Assembly: GCF_019636075.1 (NCBI RefSeq)
Contig: NZ_JAHBYG010000009.1
Location: 1-64,000 of the forward strand
From: Ferrovibrio sp.
GTDB taxonomy: Bacteria > Pseudomonadota > Alphaproteobacteria > Ferrovibrionales > Ferrovibrionaceae
Length of the DNA: 64,000 bases
Direction of reading: 5' to 3'
Positions within the stretch are counted from its first letter, which is position 1; every line of letters begins with the position of its first letter. The notes under the pieces were generated by a model. The model worked only from the letters and a program-made list of their open reading frames with translations. It was not told the DNA's origin and made no database searches. The position numbers were made by a program, and so were the translations under genes. Shown one piece after another: positions 1 through 9,186 of this stretch.

Positions 1-1046
1 AGCGAGCCCACACCCAGCGACAGAACGAATTTCACGCCGAAGGCGCGACCGCGCCATTGCGGCGGCGTGTAGCGCGCCAGCAGCGCATTCTCCGCCGGCT
101 GGCCCAGCACGTTGAAAGCCACCATGAGGGCGGCCACGCCCACCAGGGCCGGATGCACCAGATACATCGCCACCGCGCATACCGGAATCTGCAGCCATTG
201 CGTGAAAGCATAAACGCTGCGCAGCGGATAGCGGTCGGCCAATTCACCGCCCAATATCTGCGCCATCGCGGCCCCTGCATAAACCAGCGACACCATGCCG
301 CCGATGCCCAGCAGCGACCCGCCGAACAGGTCGCCCAGGCGGCTCTCGAATATCTTGGGCAGGGCAAACGATGTGGCCTGATAGATCAGCCCGGTGCACA
401 GCATGGTGACCGACATCACCCAGAAAACCCGCCACACATCGGCCTTGGCGGTCTGCGGTGCCGGCTTCACATCCTCGCCGCGATCCAGCAGCAGGCCGGC
501 CTGGCGTGCGCAGAAGAAAGCCGCGCCGATCACCAGACAGACGATGCCCGGCAGGATGAAGGCCATGCGCCAGCCATAGAGATCGGCCAGAAAGCCGGCA
601 ACCAAGGCCGCCGAAGCCGTGCCGATGGAGCCGAACACGCCATTGACGCCCAGTGCCCGGCCATGATTGGCGGCGTTGCGCACCAGCCAGGGAATACCCA
701 CCGGATGATAGATCGCAGCGAATAACCCGATGCAGGCCAGGGCCAGGCAAAGCGCCAGCGGCCCCTGCGCCAGGCCGGCAGCAATCGAGCCGCCGCCCAC
801 GCCGAGGAAAAACAACACCATCATGCCCGAAGCGCTCCACTTGTCGCCCAGCCAACCGGCCGGCAAAGCGGCAGCACCGAACAGCACGCTCATGGGGATC
901 GATAGCGCAAACAGCGCGTCATAGCCCATGCCCCATTCACGCTCGAGCACCAGCACCACGGTGGCAAACATCAGCGTGAAGAGATGCGAGAAGGTATGCG
1001 CGAGGCTGGAAAAACCGAGCGTAAGACCAGCGGAATAGCGTTGCAT
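1..1046 (-). CDS. MFS transporter (3' end beyond window edge)
   Basis: Membrane transporter of the major facilitator superfamily; substrate unknown. The gene reads leftwards from an ATG at 1046 and is still open at base 1, so about 348 codons are visible and the C-terminus is missing. The translation is a series of hydrophobic segments. A GDKWSASG loop between the second and third segments (about residues 68-75) fits the family's motif A, and an IYHPVG motif lies near residue 115. That second motif resembles fosmidomycin-resistance-like MFS proteins, but this subfamily guess is weak. The gene stands alone upstream of a terminator that serves the neighbouring binding-protein gene. Confidence 0.8.
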   Translation of the reverse strand, partial: MQRYSAGLTLGFSSLAHTFSHLFTLMFATVVLVLEREWGMGYDALFALSIPMSVLFGAAALPAGWLGDKWSASGMMVLFFLGVGGGSIAAGLAQGPLALCLALACIGLFAAIYHPVGIPWLVRNAANHGRALGVNGVFGSIGTASAALVAGFLADLYGWRMAFILPGIVCLVIGAAFFCARQAGLLLDRGEDVKPAPQTAKADVWRVFWVMSVTMLCTGLIYQATSFALPKIFESRLGDLFGGSLLGIGGMVSLVYAGAAMAQILGGELADRYPLRSVYAFTQWLQIPVCAVAMYLVHPALVGVAALMVAFNVLGQPAENALLARYTPPQWRGRAFGVKFVLSLGVGS

Positions 1047-1133
1047 GAGCGGAATCCGAAACCACAGGGAGGCGGCAGTCTAGCGCAAGCCCTCGAACCG
1101 GTCAGCCTGCAAAGCCTGCATGGCAGCCCTGCG

Positions 1134-1168
1134 AAAAACAAACGCGCCGCGGGTTGCCCCGCGGCGCG
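1134..1168 (-). terminator. Intrinsic terminator after the peptide-type binding protein gene
   Basis: A perfect 11-bp GC stem (1143-1153 with 1158-1168) with a TTGC loop is followed, on the minus strand, by a T-rich tract (complement of 1134-1142). It sits about 30 bases beyond the stop codon at 1197 and is a textbook Rho-independent terminator for the minus-strand gene. Confidence 0.85.
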
Positions 1169-1196
1169 CCGGATTCTGGCCGTTAAGGCCTGATAT

Positions 1197-2798
1197 TTAG
1201 TCTTTCACCACACCCTGGGCCAGGGTGTACTGGTCGGCTCGGGCCTTGTAGGTGAAGCCCTTGCGGGTGGCCCAGGGGGTCACTTCGATATGCAGCGGGA
1301 TCAGGCCGTAATCGTCCAGCGCCAGTTTGCTGGCCTGCTGCAGCAGGGCTTCGCGCTTGGCATCGTCCACGGTCTTGAGCGCCTCTTCCAGCAGCTTGTC
1401 CATCTCAGGGTTGGAATAGCGGCCCTTGTTGGTGCCGCCCATGCCCTTTTCGCGGCTGGGCGTGGCGAGCAGCGCGCGCAACGGATCCGACATTTCACCG
1501 GTGCTGGCGCCCCAGCCGGCGAGATAGACCGAATACTTGAAGTCGTCGCGGTTCTTGAAGAACACCGTGCGGGTGGTGGCTTCAACGCTGGTCTTGATAC
1601 CGATGCGGGTCCATTGCGAGGCAACCGCCTGGGCCACTTCGGCATCGTTGATGTAGCGGTCGTTCGGCGTGCCCAGCGTGATGGAGAAGCCGTTGGGATA
1701 ACCGGCATCCGCCAGCAGCTTCTTGGCCGCATCGGGATTGTAGGGATCCAGCTTGGCATCCTTGCGGGTACCAAACATCGGATAGGGCAGCAGGTCTGCG
1801 GTGGGCACGCCCAGGCCTTCCATGATGCGGCTGGTGATCGCATCGCGGTTGATCGCCTGCGACAGCGCCTGACGCACGCGCTTATCCTTCAGCGGGTTCT
1901 TGTCCTTCGCCTCGGGGATGCCGGGGGTTTCATCGCGGAAGGTATCCACGTGGATATAGATCAGACGGTTCGATACCGCCTGGCTGATCTTCACGTTGGC
2001 ATTCTCGCGCAGCTTCTTGAGATCGGCGGGCGGTGGATTTTCGATCATGTCCACGTCGCCGGCCAGCAGGGCCGCCACGCGCGCCGCGTCGTTCGACATC
2101 GGGCGGTAGGTCACCTTCTCCCAGGTCGGCTTGCCACCCCAGTAATCGGCATTGGCGCTCAGCACCAGACGGTTGCCGCGCACCCATTCCACATACTTGA
2201 ACGGGCCGGTGCCGATCAGGCCTTCGCCCTTGCCCAGGGCTTCGGTGGTCATGCCTTCGGCCACATCGGCCTTGGCCGCCTTGGCCGACATGATGGCCAC
2301 ATTCTTCACATCGGACGGCAGCAGCGGACGCGGACCATCGGTGATGAACTGAATGGTGAAGTCATCGATCACCTTCAGCTCTTTGTAAGCGCGGGTGAAC
2401 AGCGTGAAGGGCGACGGGCTGTTGGGCACCTTGGCCGGGCGAGCCATGGAGAACACCACATCGGCGGCCGTGAAAGGCGAACCGTCATGGAACTTCACGC
2501 CCTTGCGCAGCTTGAATTCCCAGGTGGTGTCGTTCAGCGGCTTCCAGCTTTCGGCCAGGCCGGGCAGCAGGCGCTGAGCTTCGTCCTCGCGGATCAAGGT
2601 ATCGAAGATGGTGCGCGCCATCTGATTGTTGGGGCCAAGATTGTGATAATGCGGATCGAGCGCGCTGGGCTCGGCCGACAAGCCGATGCGCAGCTCCTGG
2701 GCCGCCGCCTGGCCGATTCCGGCGAATGCCACGCCAAAGCCGATCACGGCAGCGCTGGCAAGCAGATGGAATCCACGACGGGTGGTGGTGAGTCGCAT
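1197..2798 (-). CDS. ABC transporter substrate-binding protein, peptide/nickel family (SBP_bac_5)
   Basis: Periplasmic solute receptor of a peptide/opine-type ABC importer, 533 aa, the usual family length. The N-terminus has a twin-arginine-like signal (TRRGFHLL, residues 7-14), a hydrophobic core and a likely cleavage after AAA near residue 33, so export may be by Tat. The mature part carries the family hallmarks LSAEPSALDPHYHN, 'RKGVKFHDGSPFTAADVVFS' and an INRDAI region. An AGGAGG ribosome-binding site lies 9 bases before the ATG at 2798. No permease or ATPase gene is adjacent, so it is an orphan receptor here. The natural substrate cannot be read from sequence. Confidence 0.9.
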   Translation of the reverse strand: MRLTTTRRGFHLLASAAVIGFGVAFAGIGQAAAQELRIGLSAEPSALDPHYHNLGPNNQMARTIFDTLIREDEAQRLLPGLAESWKPLNDTTWEFKLRKGVKFHDGSPFTAADVVFSMARPAKVPNSPSPFTLFTRAYKELKVIDDFTIQFITDGPRPLLPSDVKNVAIMSAKAAKADVAEGMTTEALGKGEGLIGTGPFKYVEWVRGNRLVLSANADYWGGKPTWEKVTYRPMSNDAARVAALLAGDVDMIENPPPADLKKLRENANVKISQAVSNRLIYIHVDTFRDETPGIPEAKDKNPLKDKRVRQALSQAINRDAITSRIMEGLGVPTADLLPYPMFGTRKDAKLDPYNPDAAKKLLADAGYPNGFSITLGTPNDRYINDAEVAQAVASQWTRIGIKTSVEATTRTVFFKNRDDFKYSVYLAGWGASTGEMSDPLRALLATPSREKGMGGTNKGRYSNPEMDKLLEEALKTVDDAKREALLQQASKLALDDYGLIPLHIEVTPWATRKGFTYKARADQYTLAQGVVKD

Positions 2799-2820
2799 GT
2801 TATAAAGCCTCCTGTTATGG

Positions 2821-2840
2821 CGCCGCTTGGCGCCGCTTGG
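2821..2840. repeat. Short tandem repeat, two 10-bp units
   Basis: CGCCGCTTGG is repeated twice in tandem, with a partial third copy on the left, in the gap between the LysE-type gene and the binding-protein gene. No function is evident. Confidence 0.6.
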
Positions 2841-2886
2841 CAGAAAGCTTGCCGGTTTCCCCGGCCCCTGACAAGGGTTGTTGGAG

Positions 2887-3498
2887 CTATTGCAAAAGCA
2901 ACCAGAGCGCCAGGACGATCAGCCCGCCGCCCGATAGCCAATTGATTCGCTGCAACCAGGCGGCAGACACTCCCCGTCGCAGCCAAGCCACCAGCGTTGA
3001 AAGAAAAACCCACCACGCCAGCGAGCCGGCAAACACCCCGCCCACCAGCAGCGCGCCATCCTGCCATGGAGCATCCGGGCCGAGGCCAAGCCCGGCAAAC
3101 AGGGCAAGAAAACTCAGCAAGGTGGCCGGGTTGGCCATCGTCAACGTAAATGTGATCGCAAAGCTGCGCAGCAGATCGGCGGCTCCGGGCGCTATTGCGG
3201 CTTGCAGGGCGGCCGGACGCCGCAGGGTTTGCACACCCAGCCAGATCAGCAGGCCGCAGCCGCCATAACGCAGCCAGGGTGCCAGCGCTTCGAAAGAAGC
3301 CAGCAAAGCCACCAGCCCCGCCGCCCCCAACGCGGCATAAACCGCATCGGCCAAAGCCGTACCCGCACCGCCGGCCAGGGCAGCGGCAAAACCCTGGCTG
3401 AGACCACGCTGGATACAAAGCATGCCGATCGGCCCCACGGGCGCCGCAATCGCCAGGCCGAGTACAATCCCGCGTGCCAGCAGGTCCATTTCAGGCAT
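2887..3498 (-). CDS. LysE family amino-acid exporter
   Basis: Inner-membrane exporter of the LysE/RhtB family, which expels amino acids. 203 aa with about six hydrophobic segments; the N-terminal signature GLAIAAPVGPIGMLCIQRGL (about residues 13-32) is diagnostic. The ATG at 3498 overlaps the end of the upstream Lrp-type gene by 8 bases, so the two are translationally coupled. An alternative start is the second Met at 3489. An Lrp/AsnC regulator paired with a LysE exporter is a recurring arrangement in which the regulator senses the exported amino acid; the exact substrate is not known here. Confidence 0.9.
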   Translation of the reverse strand: MPEMDLLARGIVLGLAIAAPVGPIGMLCIQRGLSQGFAAALAGGAGTALADAVYAALGAAGLVALLASFEALAPWLRYGGCGLLIWLGVQTLRRPAALQAAIAPGAADLLRSFAITFTLTMANPATLLSFLALFAGLGLGPDAPWQDGALLVGGVFAGSLAWWVFLSTLVAWLRRGVSAAWLQRINWLSGGGLIVLALWLLLQ

Positions 3499-3943
3499 CC
3501 AGCGGCAACGCGGCTTCGTCCTTGGCCGAAGACAGCGCGATCACCGTATGGCTGCGCGGAATGCCGGGCAGCGCCTTGATGCGCCGCGCGATCAGGCTTT
3601 CCAGCCCGGCCATGTCGGCCGCCCGCAGCTTAAGCAGGTATGACCATTCGCCGGTGACATGGTGGCATTCCAGGATTGCCGGAGTATCGCGCACCATGGC
3701 CAGGAAGGCCGGTTCATGCTCCGGCCGCTCGATCAGCACCTGCACGAAAGCCAGGATCGGACAGCCCATGGCAGCCGGGTCCAGCCGCGCCCGATACCCC
3801 TGGATAACCCCCGCCTGCTGCAACTTGCGCAGACGCTCGGTGACCGGCGCGGGCGACAGCCCTACCAATTCGCCCAGCCTGACCGCAGAAATCCGGCCAT
3901 CCGCCTGGATCAATTCAAGGATTTTTCTGTCTATATCATCCAT
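3491..3943 (-). CDS. Lrp/AsnC family transcriptional regulator
   Basis: DNA-binding regulator of amino-acid metabolism, 150 aa. The N-terminal winged-helix region begins MDDIDRKILELIQADGRISA, with the recognition part LSPAPVTERLRKLQQAGVI at about residues 29-47. The C-terminal half is the ligand-binding/oligomerisation (RAM) domain (CHHVTGEWSYLLKLRAADM). It is the first gene of a two-gene operon with the LysE exporter. The upstream region is strikingly AT-rich, as expected for Lrp-type autoregulation. Confidence 0.92.
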   Translation of the reverse strand: MDDIDRKILELIQADGRISAVRLGELVGLSPAPVTERLRKLQQAGVIQGYRARLDPAAMGCPILAFVQVLIERPEHEPAFLAMVRDTPAILECHHVTGEWSYLLKLRAADMAGLESLIARRIKALPGIPRSHTVIALSSAKDEAALPLDA

Positions 3944-4013
3944 GGCAATATTATTATCTGTATTTTCTAAATTTTACAATAATTTATTCTGTATTGAAGC
4001 TTTAATCTGATTG
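3944..4013. promoter_or_regulatory. AT-rich upstream region of the Lrp-type gene, candidate operator
   Basis: About 60 bases of nearly pure A/T stand out against GC-rich surroundings. They contain the direct repeat TTATCTGTATTTT / TTATTCTGTATTG and the loosely inverted ends CAATATT / GTATTG. Lrp-family proteins bind such AT-rich repeats upstream of their own genes; assignment to this regulator is inference from position. Confidence 0.4.
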
Positions 4014-4111
4014 ATACACGGGCAAACATCGGCCTGCCCGGATATTCGCATCCGGAACGAAGCGCCCTATACTTTCTCCAAACGCACCCCTTGTCCCTGA
4101 CCGGTGATTCC

Positions 4112-5929
4112 ATGGCCTCGCAATTCCAGAGTTTCGACAGCGTGAACAACCCCGCCGCCGCCAAGCCGCGTCTGGCCGCCCTGCGGGAGGAGTTACGCCG
4201 CCAGGGTCTGGATGCCTTTGCCGTGCCGCGCGCCGACGAGCATCAGGGCGAGTATGTGCCGGAAAATGCCCAGCGGCTGGCTTGGTTGACCGGCTTCACC
4301 GGTTCGGCAGGCGCGGCGATTGCCGGCCTGGAAAAGGCCGCGATTTTCGTTGATGGCCGCTACACCATCCAGGTGCGCGAGCAGGTGGACCCAGCCCTGT
4401 TCGAACCGATGGAGCTGGCCGGCTGGGCGCAGGAGCAATGGATCGCCACGAACCTGCCCAAGGGCGGCGCGCTGGGCTTCGATCCCTGGCTGCATACGCC
4501 CGATAGCGTAGCGCAACTTGAAAAGGCCGTGGCCAATGCCGGCGGCAAGCTGGTGCCGACCCAGCGCAATCCGCTGGATGCCGTGTGGGCCAACCGCCCC
4601 GCCGCGCCGCGTGCCCAGGTGAAGCCCCATGCCCTGGTATTTGCCGGCGAAACCGCCGAAGACAAGTTGAAGCGCGTGCGCGCGGCTTTGCAGCAGGCGC
4701 GCTGCAGCGCTTTGGTGATTTCCGATCCCCATGCGCTGGCCTGGCTGTTCAACATCCGGGGCGGCGATGTGGGCCATACTCCGCTGCCGCTGGGCTATGC
4801 CCTGATCCCCATGGAGGGCAAGGCGCAGATATTCCTGGATCCGGCCAAGCTGAACGATGAAGTGCGCGGCCTGCTGAAGCCGCTGGCCGATCTGGGCGGG
4901 CCGCAGGATCTGGAACTTGCGGTGGTGAAGCAGGCGAAAGACGGCGCGCGCATCCGGCTGGATTCCGCCACCGCCGGCTTCGCGCTGAAGCGCCTGGTGG
5001 AACAAGCCGGCGGTATTGCCGATATCGGCCCAGATCCCATCGCGCTGATGAAAGCCGTGAAGAACCCGGTGGAGCGCGAAGGCACCCGCGCCGCCCATCG
5101 CCGCGATGGCGCCGCCGTAACGCGCTTTCTGGCCTGGTTCAACCGCGAGGCCGCCAGCGGCAAGCTGACCGAGATCGCCGCCGCCGAAGCGCTGGAAGAC
5201 TTCCGCCGCGAGACCAATGCGCTGGCCGACCTCTCCTTCCCCACCATCTCGGCCGCCGGCCCGAATGCCGCCATGCCGCATTACCGCGTGACGCGGCAGA
5301 GCGACCGCCGCATCGAGCATGGCATCTATCTGGTGGATTCCGGCGCGCAATATAACGATGGCACCACCGACATCACCCGTACCCTGGCCGTGGGCACGCC
5401 GAGCGCCGAGATGCGCGACCGCAACACCCGTGTGCTGAAGGGGCATATCGCCATCGCCCGCGCGGTATTTCCCAAAGGCACTTCGGGCGCGCAGATCGAT
5501 GCCTTTGCGCGGCAATATCTGTGGCAGGCTGGGCTGGATTTCGACCATGGCACCGGCCATGGCGTGGGATCGTATCTCTCGGTGCATGAAGGCCCGCAAC
5601 GCATTTCCAAGCTTGGCACCACGCCGTTGCAGGCCGGCATGATCCTGTCCAACGAACCGGGCTATTACAAGGAAGGCGCCTACGGCATCCGCATCGAAAA
5701 CCTGGTGCTGGTGGAAGAGCGCGAAATCCCCGGCGGCGACCGTCAGATGCTGGGCTTTGAAACTCTCACCCTGGCGCCCATAGATCTGGCATTGATCGAG
5801 CGCAACCTGCTGAGCCAGGAAGAAGTGGCCTGGCTGAATGCCTATCATGCCCGCGTGCGCGAAACCCTGGGCGGACAAGTGGATGCCGAGACCGCAGGCT
5901 GGCTGGAACAGGCTACGCGCGCCATCTGA
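4112..5929 (+). CDS. Aminopeptidase P family protein (M24B)
   Basis: Cytosolic metallopeptidase that removes an N-terminal residue preceding proline. About 605 aa, the length of the long, three-domain M24B forms, with two creatinase-like N-terminal domains and a C-terminal pita-bread domain. Metal ligands are visible: DSGAQYNDGTTDITRT carries two Asp, HGTGHGVGSYLSVHEGPQ the His, and NEPGYY plus GIRIENLV the two Glu. I chose the ATG at 4112; a TTG at 4091 would add 7 unlikely residues. Monocistronic or followed by the DUF2889 gene 41 bases later. Confidence 0.9.
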   Translation: MASQFQSFDSVNNPAAAKPRLAALREELRRQGLDAFAVPRADEHQGEYVPENAQRLAWLTGFTGSAGAAIAGLEKAAIFVDGRYTIQVREQVDPALFEPMELAGWAQEQWIATNLPKGGALGFDPWLHTPDSVAQLEKAVANAGGKLVPTQRNPLDAVWANRPAAPRAQVKPHALVFAGETAEDKLKRVRAALQQARCSALVISDPHALAWLFNIRGGDVGHTPLPLGYALIPMEGKAQIFLDPAKLNDEVRGLLKPLADLGGPQDLELAVVKQAKDGARIRLDSATAGFALKRLVEQAGGIADIGPDPIALMKAVKNPVEREGTRAAHRRDGAAVTRFLAWFNREAASGKLTEIAAAEALEDFRRETNALADLSFPTISAAGPNAAMPHYRVTRQSDRRIEHGIYLVDSGAQYNDGTTDITRTLAVGTPSAEMRDRNTRVLKGHIAIARAVFPKGTSGAQIDAFARQYLWQAGLDFDHGTGHGVGSYLSVHEGPQRISKLGTTPLQAGMILSNEPGYYKEGAYGIRIENLVLVEEREIPGGDRQMLGFETLTLAPIDLALIERNLLSQEEVAWLNAYHARVRETLGGQVDAETAGWLEQATRAI

Positions 5930-5970
5930 GTTCGTGTGTTGAAGAGATAACAAGAAGAAAGTTTTTTATC

Positions 5971-6549
5971 ATGCCGCTTTCGCCACCCGCGCCGCGCCGC
6001 AAATTCCATACCCGCCGCATCACCGCCGATGGCTATCGCCGCGACGATGGCGGCTGGGATGTGGAAGCCCATCTGGTGGATACCAAGGCCTATACTTATC
6101 GTGAACATTATCGCGGCGAGATGGAGCCCGGCCGGCCGGTGCATGAAATGCATATCCGCCTCACGCTTGGCGACGACATGGTGGTGCGGGCCGTGGAAGC
6201 CGTTACCGATCACGCGCCTTATGGCCCGTGTTTTCAGGTGGCGCCGAATTTTCAGGCCCTGGTAGGCGTGAAGGTGGGGAATGGCTGGCGCAAGGAAGTG
6301 CGCAAGCGCGTGGGGCGCACCATGGGCTGCACGCATCTGGTGGAATTGCTGGACACGCTGGCTACCGTCACCTTCCAATGCGTGGCCAATGGCCCCACGC
6401 CCGAGGATGTGGATCTGCCAACGCTATGGCGCAGCTTCGACCATAAGCCGTTTTTCGTGGATGGCTGCCATGCCTGGTCGAGCGATGGCGAAGTGGTGCG
6501 CGAACAATTGCCGATGTATTACACTGGGCCAGATAGCGCCAAGTCGTGA
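5971..6549 (+). CDS. DUF2889 domain-containing protein
   Basis: Protein of unknown function, 192 aa, matching the DUF2889 family common in proteobacteria. Recognisable parts are RRKFHTRRITADGYRRDDG near the start, EMHIRLTLGDDMVVRAVEA in the middle, and GWRKEVRKRVGRTMGCTHLV at about residues 105-125, which includes the conserved Gly-Cys-Thr-His. No signal peptide or membrane segment. Its stop codon overlaps the GTG start of the EamA transporter (GTGA), so the two are co-translated. Confidence 0.75.
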   Translation: MPLSPPAPRRKFHTRRITADGYRRDDGGWDVEAHLVDTKAYTYREHYRGEMEPGRPVHEMHIRLTLGDDMVVRAVEAVTDHAPYGPCFQVAPNFQALVGVKVGNGWRKEVRKRVGRTMGCTHLVELLDTLATVTFQCVANGPTPEDVDLPTLWRSFDHKPFFVDGCHAWSSDGEVVREQLPMYYTGPDSAKS

Positions 6550-7430
6550 AAACCAATACCCGTCTGGACAGCCTGGCCATCATCATACTCGCCATATGCA
6601 GCGTGGTATGGGGCACGCAGCAGGTTGTGATCAAGCTCACCACGCCGGATGTTTCGCCGCTGCTGCAGGCCGGTCTGCGCTCGGGCGGCGGCGCCATCCT
6701 GGTGTTGTTGTGGATGCTGTGGAAGCGGATCGAGGTGTTTCCGCGCGATGGCACATTATGGCCCGGCCTGTTGGTCGGCCTGCTCTTCGCCGTGGAATTC
6801 GCATTGTTTTACACCGGGGTGCAATACACCCTGGCCTCACGCGCCGGTATCCTGCTCTACACCGCTCCATTCTGGGTGGTGCTGGGAGCGCATTGGCTGA
6901 TCCCGGGCGAGCGGATCAAACCGATACAATTGGTTGGCCTGTTGGCCGCGTTTGGTGGCCTTCTGGTGGCTTTCAAGGATTCGCTGCATCTGCCTAACCC
7001 GGACGAATTGCTAGGCGACGGCATGGTGCTGCTGGCCGGCCTGGCCTGGGGCGCCACCACGCTGGCGATCAAGACCAGCAAGCTGGCACGCATCGATGCC
7101 GCCCGCACATTATTCTATCAGTTGGCATATTCGGCGCCGCTGCTCTTCGGCCTCAGCCTGTTGCTGAACGAAGAAGGCGTGCGGGTGTGGAGCGGTTTCG
7201 TGATCGGCTCGTTGGCCTTCCAGATCGTCGGCATCGCCTTCATCAGCTATCTGATCTGGTTCTGGCTGCTGCGCAATTATCCCGCCGGACGGCTTTCCGC
7301 CTTCAGCTTTCTCACCCCGCTGATGAGCGTGGTGGTTAGCCTGCTCTGGCTGAACGAGCCTTTCACCCCCACACTGGCGGCGGCTTTGCTGCTGGTGGGC
7401 GGCGGCATCTATATGGTGAACCGGCCATAG
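6546..7430 (+). CDS. EamA/DMT superfamily transporter
   Basis: Inner-membrane permease of the drug/metabolite transporter superfamily, 294 aa with about ten hydrophobic helices forming two EamA repeats (residues ~10-140 and ~155-290). Members move amino acids, nucleotides or other small metabolites; the substrate here is unknown. The start is GTG at 6546, set by the GTGA overlap with DUF2889. The gene ends six bases before the stop of the convergent DnaJ-domain gene, leaving no room for a separate terminator. Confidence 0.85.
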   Translation: MKTNTRLDSLAIIILAICSVVWGTQQVVIKLTTPDVSPLLQAGLRSGGGAILVLLWMLWKRIEVFPRDGTLWPGLLVGLLFAVEFALFYTGVQYTLASRAGILLYTAPFWVVLGAHWLIPGERIKPIQLVGLLAAFGGLLVAFKDSLHLPNPDELLGDGMVLLAGLAWGATTLAIKTSKLARIDAARTLFYQLAYSAPLLFGLSLLLNEEGVRVWSGFVIGSLAFQIVGIAFISYLIWFWLLRNYPAGRLSAFSFLTPLMSVVVSLLWLNEPFTPTLAAALLLVGGGIYMVNRP

Positions 7431-7436
7431 CGGCGG

Positions 7437-8228
7437 TTATTCGCCGAGCAACAGATCCTTGGCCCGGTTGATCTGCGCGGCGAGATAATTCGATCCGCCG
7501 AGATCCGGATGCAGTTTTTTCATCAACCGGCGATGCGCCTCACGGATCGCGGCAGCATCGGCATCGGGGCCCAGCCCCAGAATATCCAGCGCCTGTTCGC
7601 GTGTCATGACGCCGCCGGCAGACGATGCGGGCGGCGTGTCGTCGGCTGCCGCCTGCTCGCGCCATTCGGCCCCGAAACGGCGGTCCAGATAGGCTTCCAG
7701 CAACGGCTGCGATTGCGGATCGGCAGCCGCGCATTCACGCAGCAGACCAAGCAGCGCGGACAGATCCAGACTTTGCAGGCTGCGGCCCGAAAGCGCGCCC
7801 TGCAATACTTCGCCGGTCATGCTACCGCTATCGTGGTGCAAACGCATGGACAGCCAGGCCGTGCGGATATCCGAGCTGGTGCCGCCGGTATCGCTGGCTG
7901 CATCGGCAGGATTGTTGCCAAAGCCGGTGCGCGCGCGTTTCCAGCCCCCGCCCAGCCTGCCGCCGCTAAGCAAACCGCCGCCGAACAGCAGGTGGAATAT
8001 CGCACCGAAACGGCCAACGCCGAACAGCGCACCCGCGCCCAGCGAAAGCAGCAGCGCCATATCGACCCGGCCGCGGACCAAAAGAAAAACCGCCAATCCC
8101 GCCAGAAGCAGCCCGCCGCCCCAGCGCAGTGCTTTGGCAATCACCGCCGGATTGGATTGCACGAAAACCTTGCCGCCGATGAAAAACAGCAGCAGACCAA
8201 GCATGGCCACGATTGCCAGAACGCCCAT
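7437..8228 (-). CDS. Membrane-anchored DnaJ-domain protein
   Basis: Co-chaperone-like protein of 263 aa. The N-terminus is hydrophobic, with about three membrane segments between residues 2 and 75. The C-terminus is a single J domain (residues ~205-263) with the essential HPD motif in [20 protein letters not shown]. This layout, N-terminal anchor and C-terminal J domain without a Gly/Phe or zinc region, is that of a TIM14/DjlA-like type III J protein that would recruit DnaK to the membrane. The ATG at 8228 begins two bases after the VWA gene's stop; an upstream in-frame extension lies inside that gene and is rejected. Confidence 0.8.
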   Translation of the reverse strand: MGVLAIVAMLGLLLFFIGGKVFVQSNPAVIAKALRWGGGLLLAGLAVFLLVRGRVDMALLLSLGAGALFGVGRFGAIFHLLFGGGLLSGGRLGGGWKRARTGFGNNPADAASDTGGTSSDIRTAWLSMRLHHDSGSMTGEVLQGALSGRSLQSLDLSALLGLLRECAAADPQSQPLLEAYLDRRFGAEWREQAAADDTPPASSAGGVMTREQALDILGLGPDADAAAIREAHRRLMKKLHPDLGGSNYLAAQINRAKDLLLGE

Positions 8229-8230
8229 GT

Positions 8231-8959
8231 TCAGCCCTTCATCTGGCGGCTCAGCAGCCGCACTTCGGGCCCGGCGCGCTCGGCATAATCGGCCAGCGCA
8301 CGATGGCCGCCGGCGGCATAAACCGCAACGGCAGAAAGCAACTGCGCCAGCATGGCCGCGCTGGAACGATCGAAGCTGCAATAGGCACCGCGGGTGAGCC
8401 GCGCCATCTCCTGGAAACAGGCCCTGGCGCGCGGCTCCTCGCCTTCCTGGAAGGCGAAGATCGGCACGCCCAGCATGGCAAGCTCGCCGGCGCGCACAGC
8501 GATATCATCCGGGCTTTCCTCCAGGCAATCGCCTACATAGACCAGCGCATTCACCCGGCTCTCGCGCGCTTCGGCCAAGGTGTGGCGCAGCACGCGCTCG
8601 ATCTGGGTATGGCCGCCCACGCATTGCACCTGGCGCATCAGACGCAGCAAATCCGGCGCCCGCGACACCCAATCGGAGGCACGGCATTCGCCCAGGCCAC
8701 GAAAGAACACAAGCTGTATATCCAGGCCGCCAATGCCTGCCACGGCCTTGAACATTTCAGCCTGCACCTGCTGCGCCTCGGTCCATGTCGCCTGGCGGCT
8801 GGCGGTGGCATCCATGGCGAAGATCAGGCGGCCTCTGCCGGAGCCTTGCGCCGATGGTTTTGGCGCAACCGCCACCTGACGCAGAAAAGCCGCGACTTCG
8901 CTGCTGGTGGCAACGGGCGCTTTGCTGCCGCCGCTGCTATCGGCTGGTGGCTTGGTCAT
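8231..8959 (-). CDS. VWA-domain protein
   Basis: Soluble protein of 242 aa built around a von Willebrand factor A-like fold. After a low-complexity N-terminus (residues 1-45), [13 protein letters not shown] carries the DxTxS metal-ion-dependent adhesion motif (residues ~48-52). The [13 protein letters not shown] and VYVGDCLEE segments correspond to the other two MIDAS loops. No export signal. It is co-transcribed with the DnaJ-domain gene, which starts two bases after its stop. The function is unknown; chaperone-linked assembly is a guess from the pairing. Confidence 0.75.
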   Translation of the reverse strand: MTKPPADSSGGSKAPVATSSEVAAFLRQVAVAPKPSAQGSGRGRLIFAMDATASRQATWTEAQQVQAEMFKAVAGIGGLDIQLVFFRGLGECRASDWVSRAPDLLRLMRQVQCVGGHTQIERVLRHTLAEARESRVNALVYVGDCLEESPDDIAVRAGELAMLGVPIFAFQEGEEPRARACFQEMARLTRGAYCSFDRSSAAMLAQLLSAVAVYAAGGHRALADYAERAGPEVRLLSRQMKG

Positions 8960-9186
8960 GATGCGGCTCGGCTACGAACATGAACAACATATAAGCATCC
9001 CGGATCAACAAAGCTAGACTGCTCATTTTGAAGGCTTTTCTCAGGAAATGCGGGTGCATAAATCACTGGCCTTAGCGGGTGAAATCTATAAAGTAATAAC
9101 CATGGCATAAAGCCTGAGCGGCAAGAGGAACCGGGAAACAGCCTCTGTCGTGCTTAACAAAACACATAATGGGAGGATAACAGACA

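Noticed and set aside
1290-2945. 551-codon open frame opposite the peptide-type binding protein
   Set aside because: Same shadow effect in GC-rich coding DNA; His/Gly/Arg-rich low-complexity translation and no ribosome-binding site.
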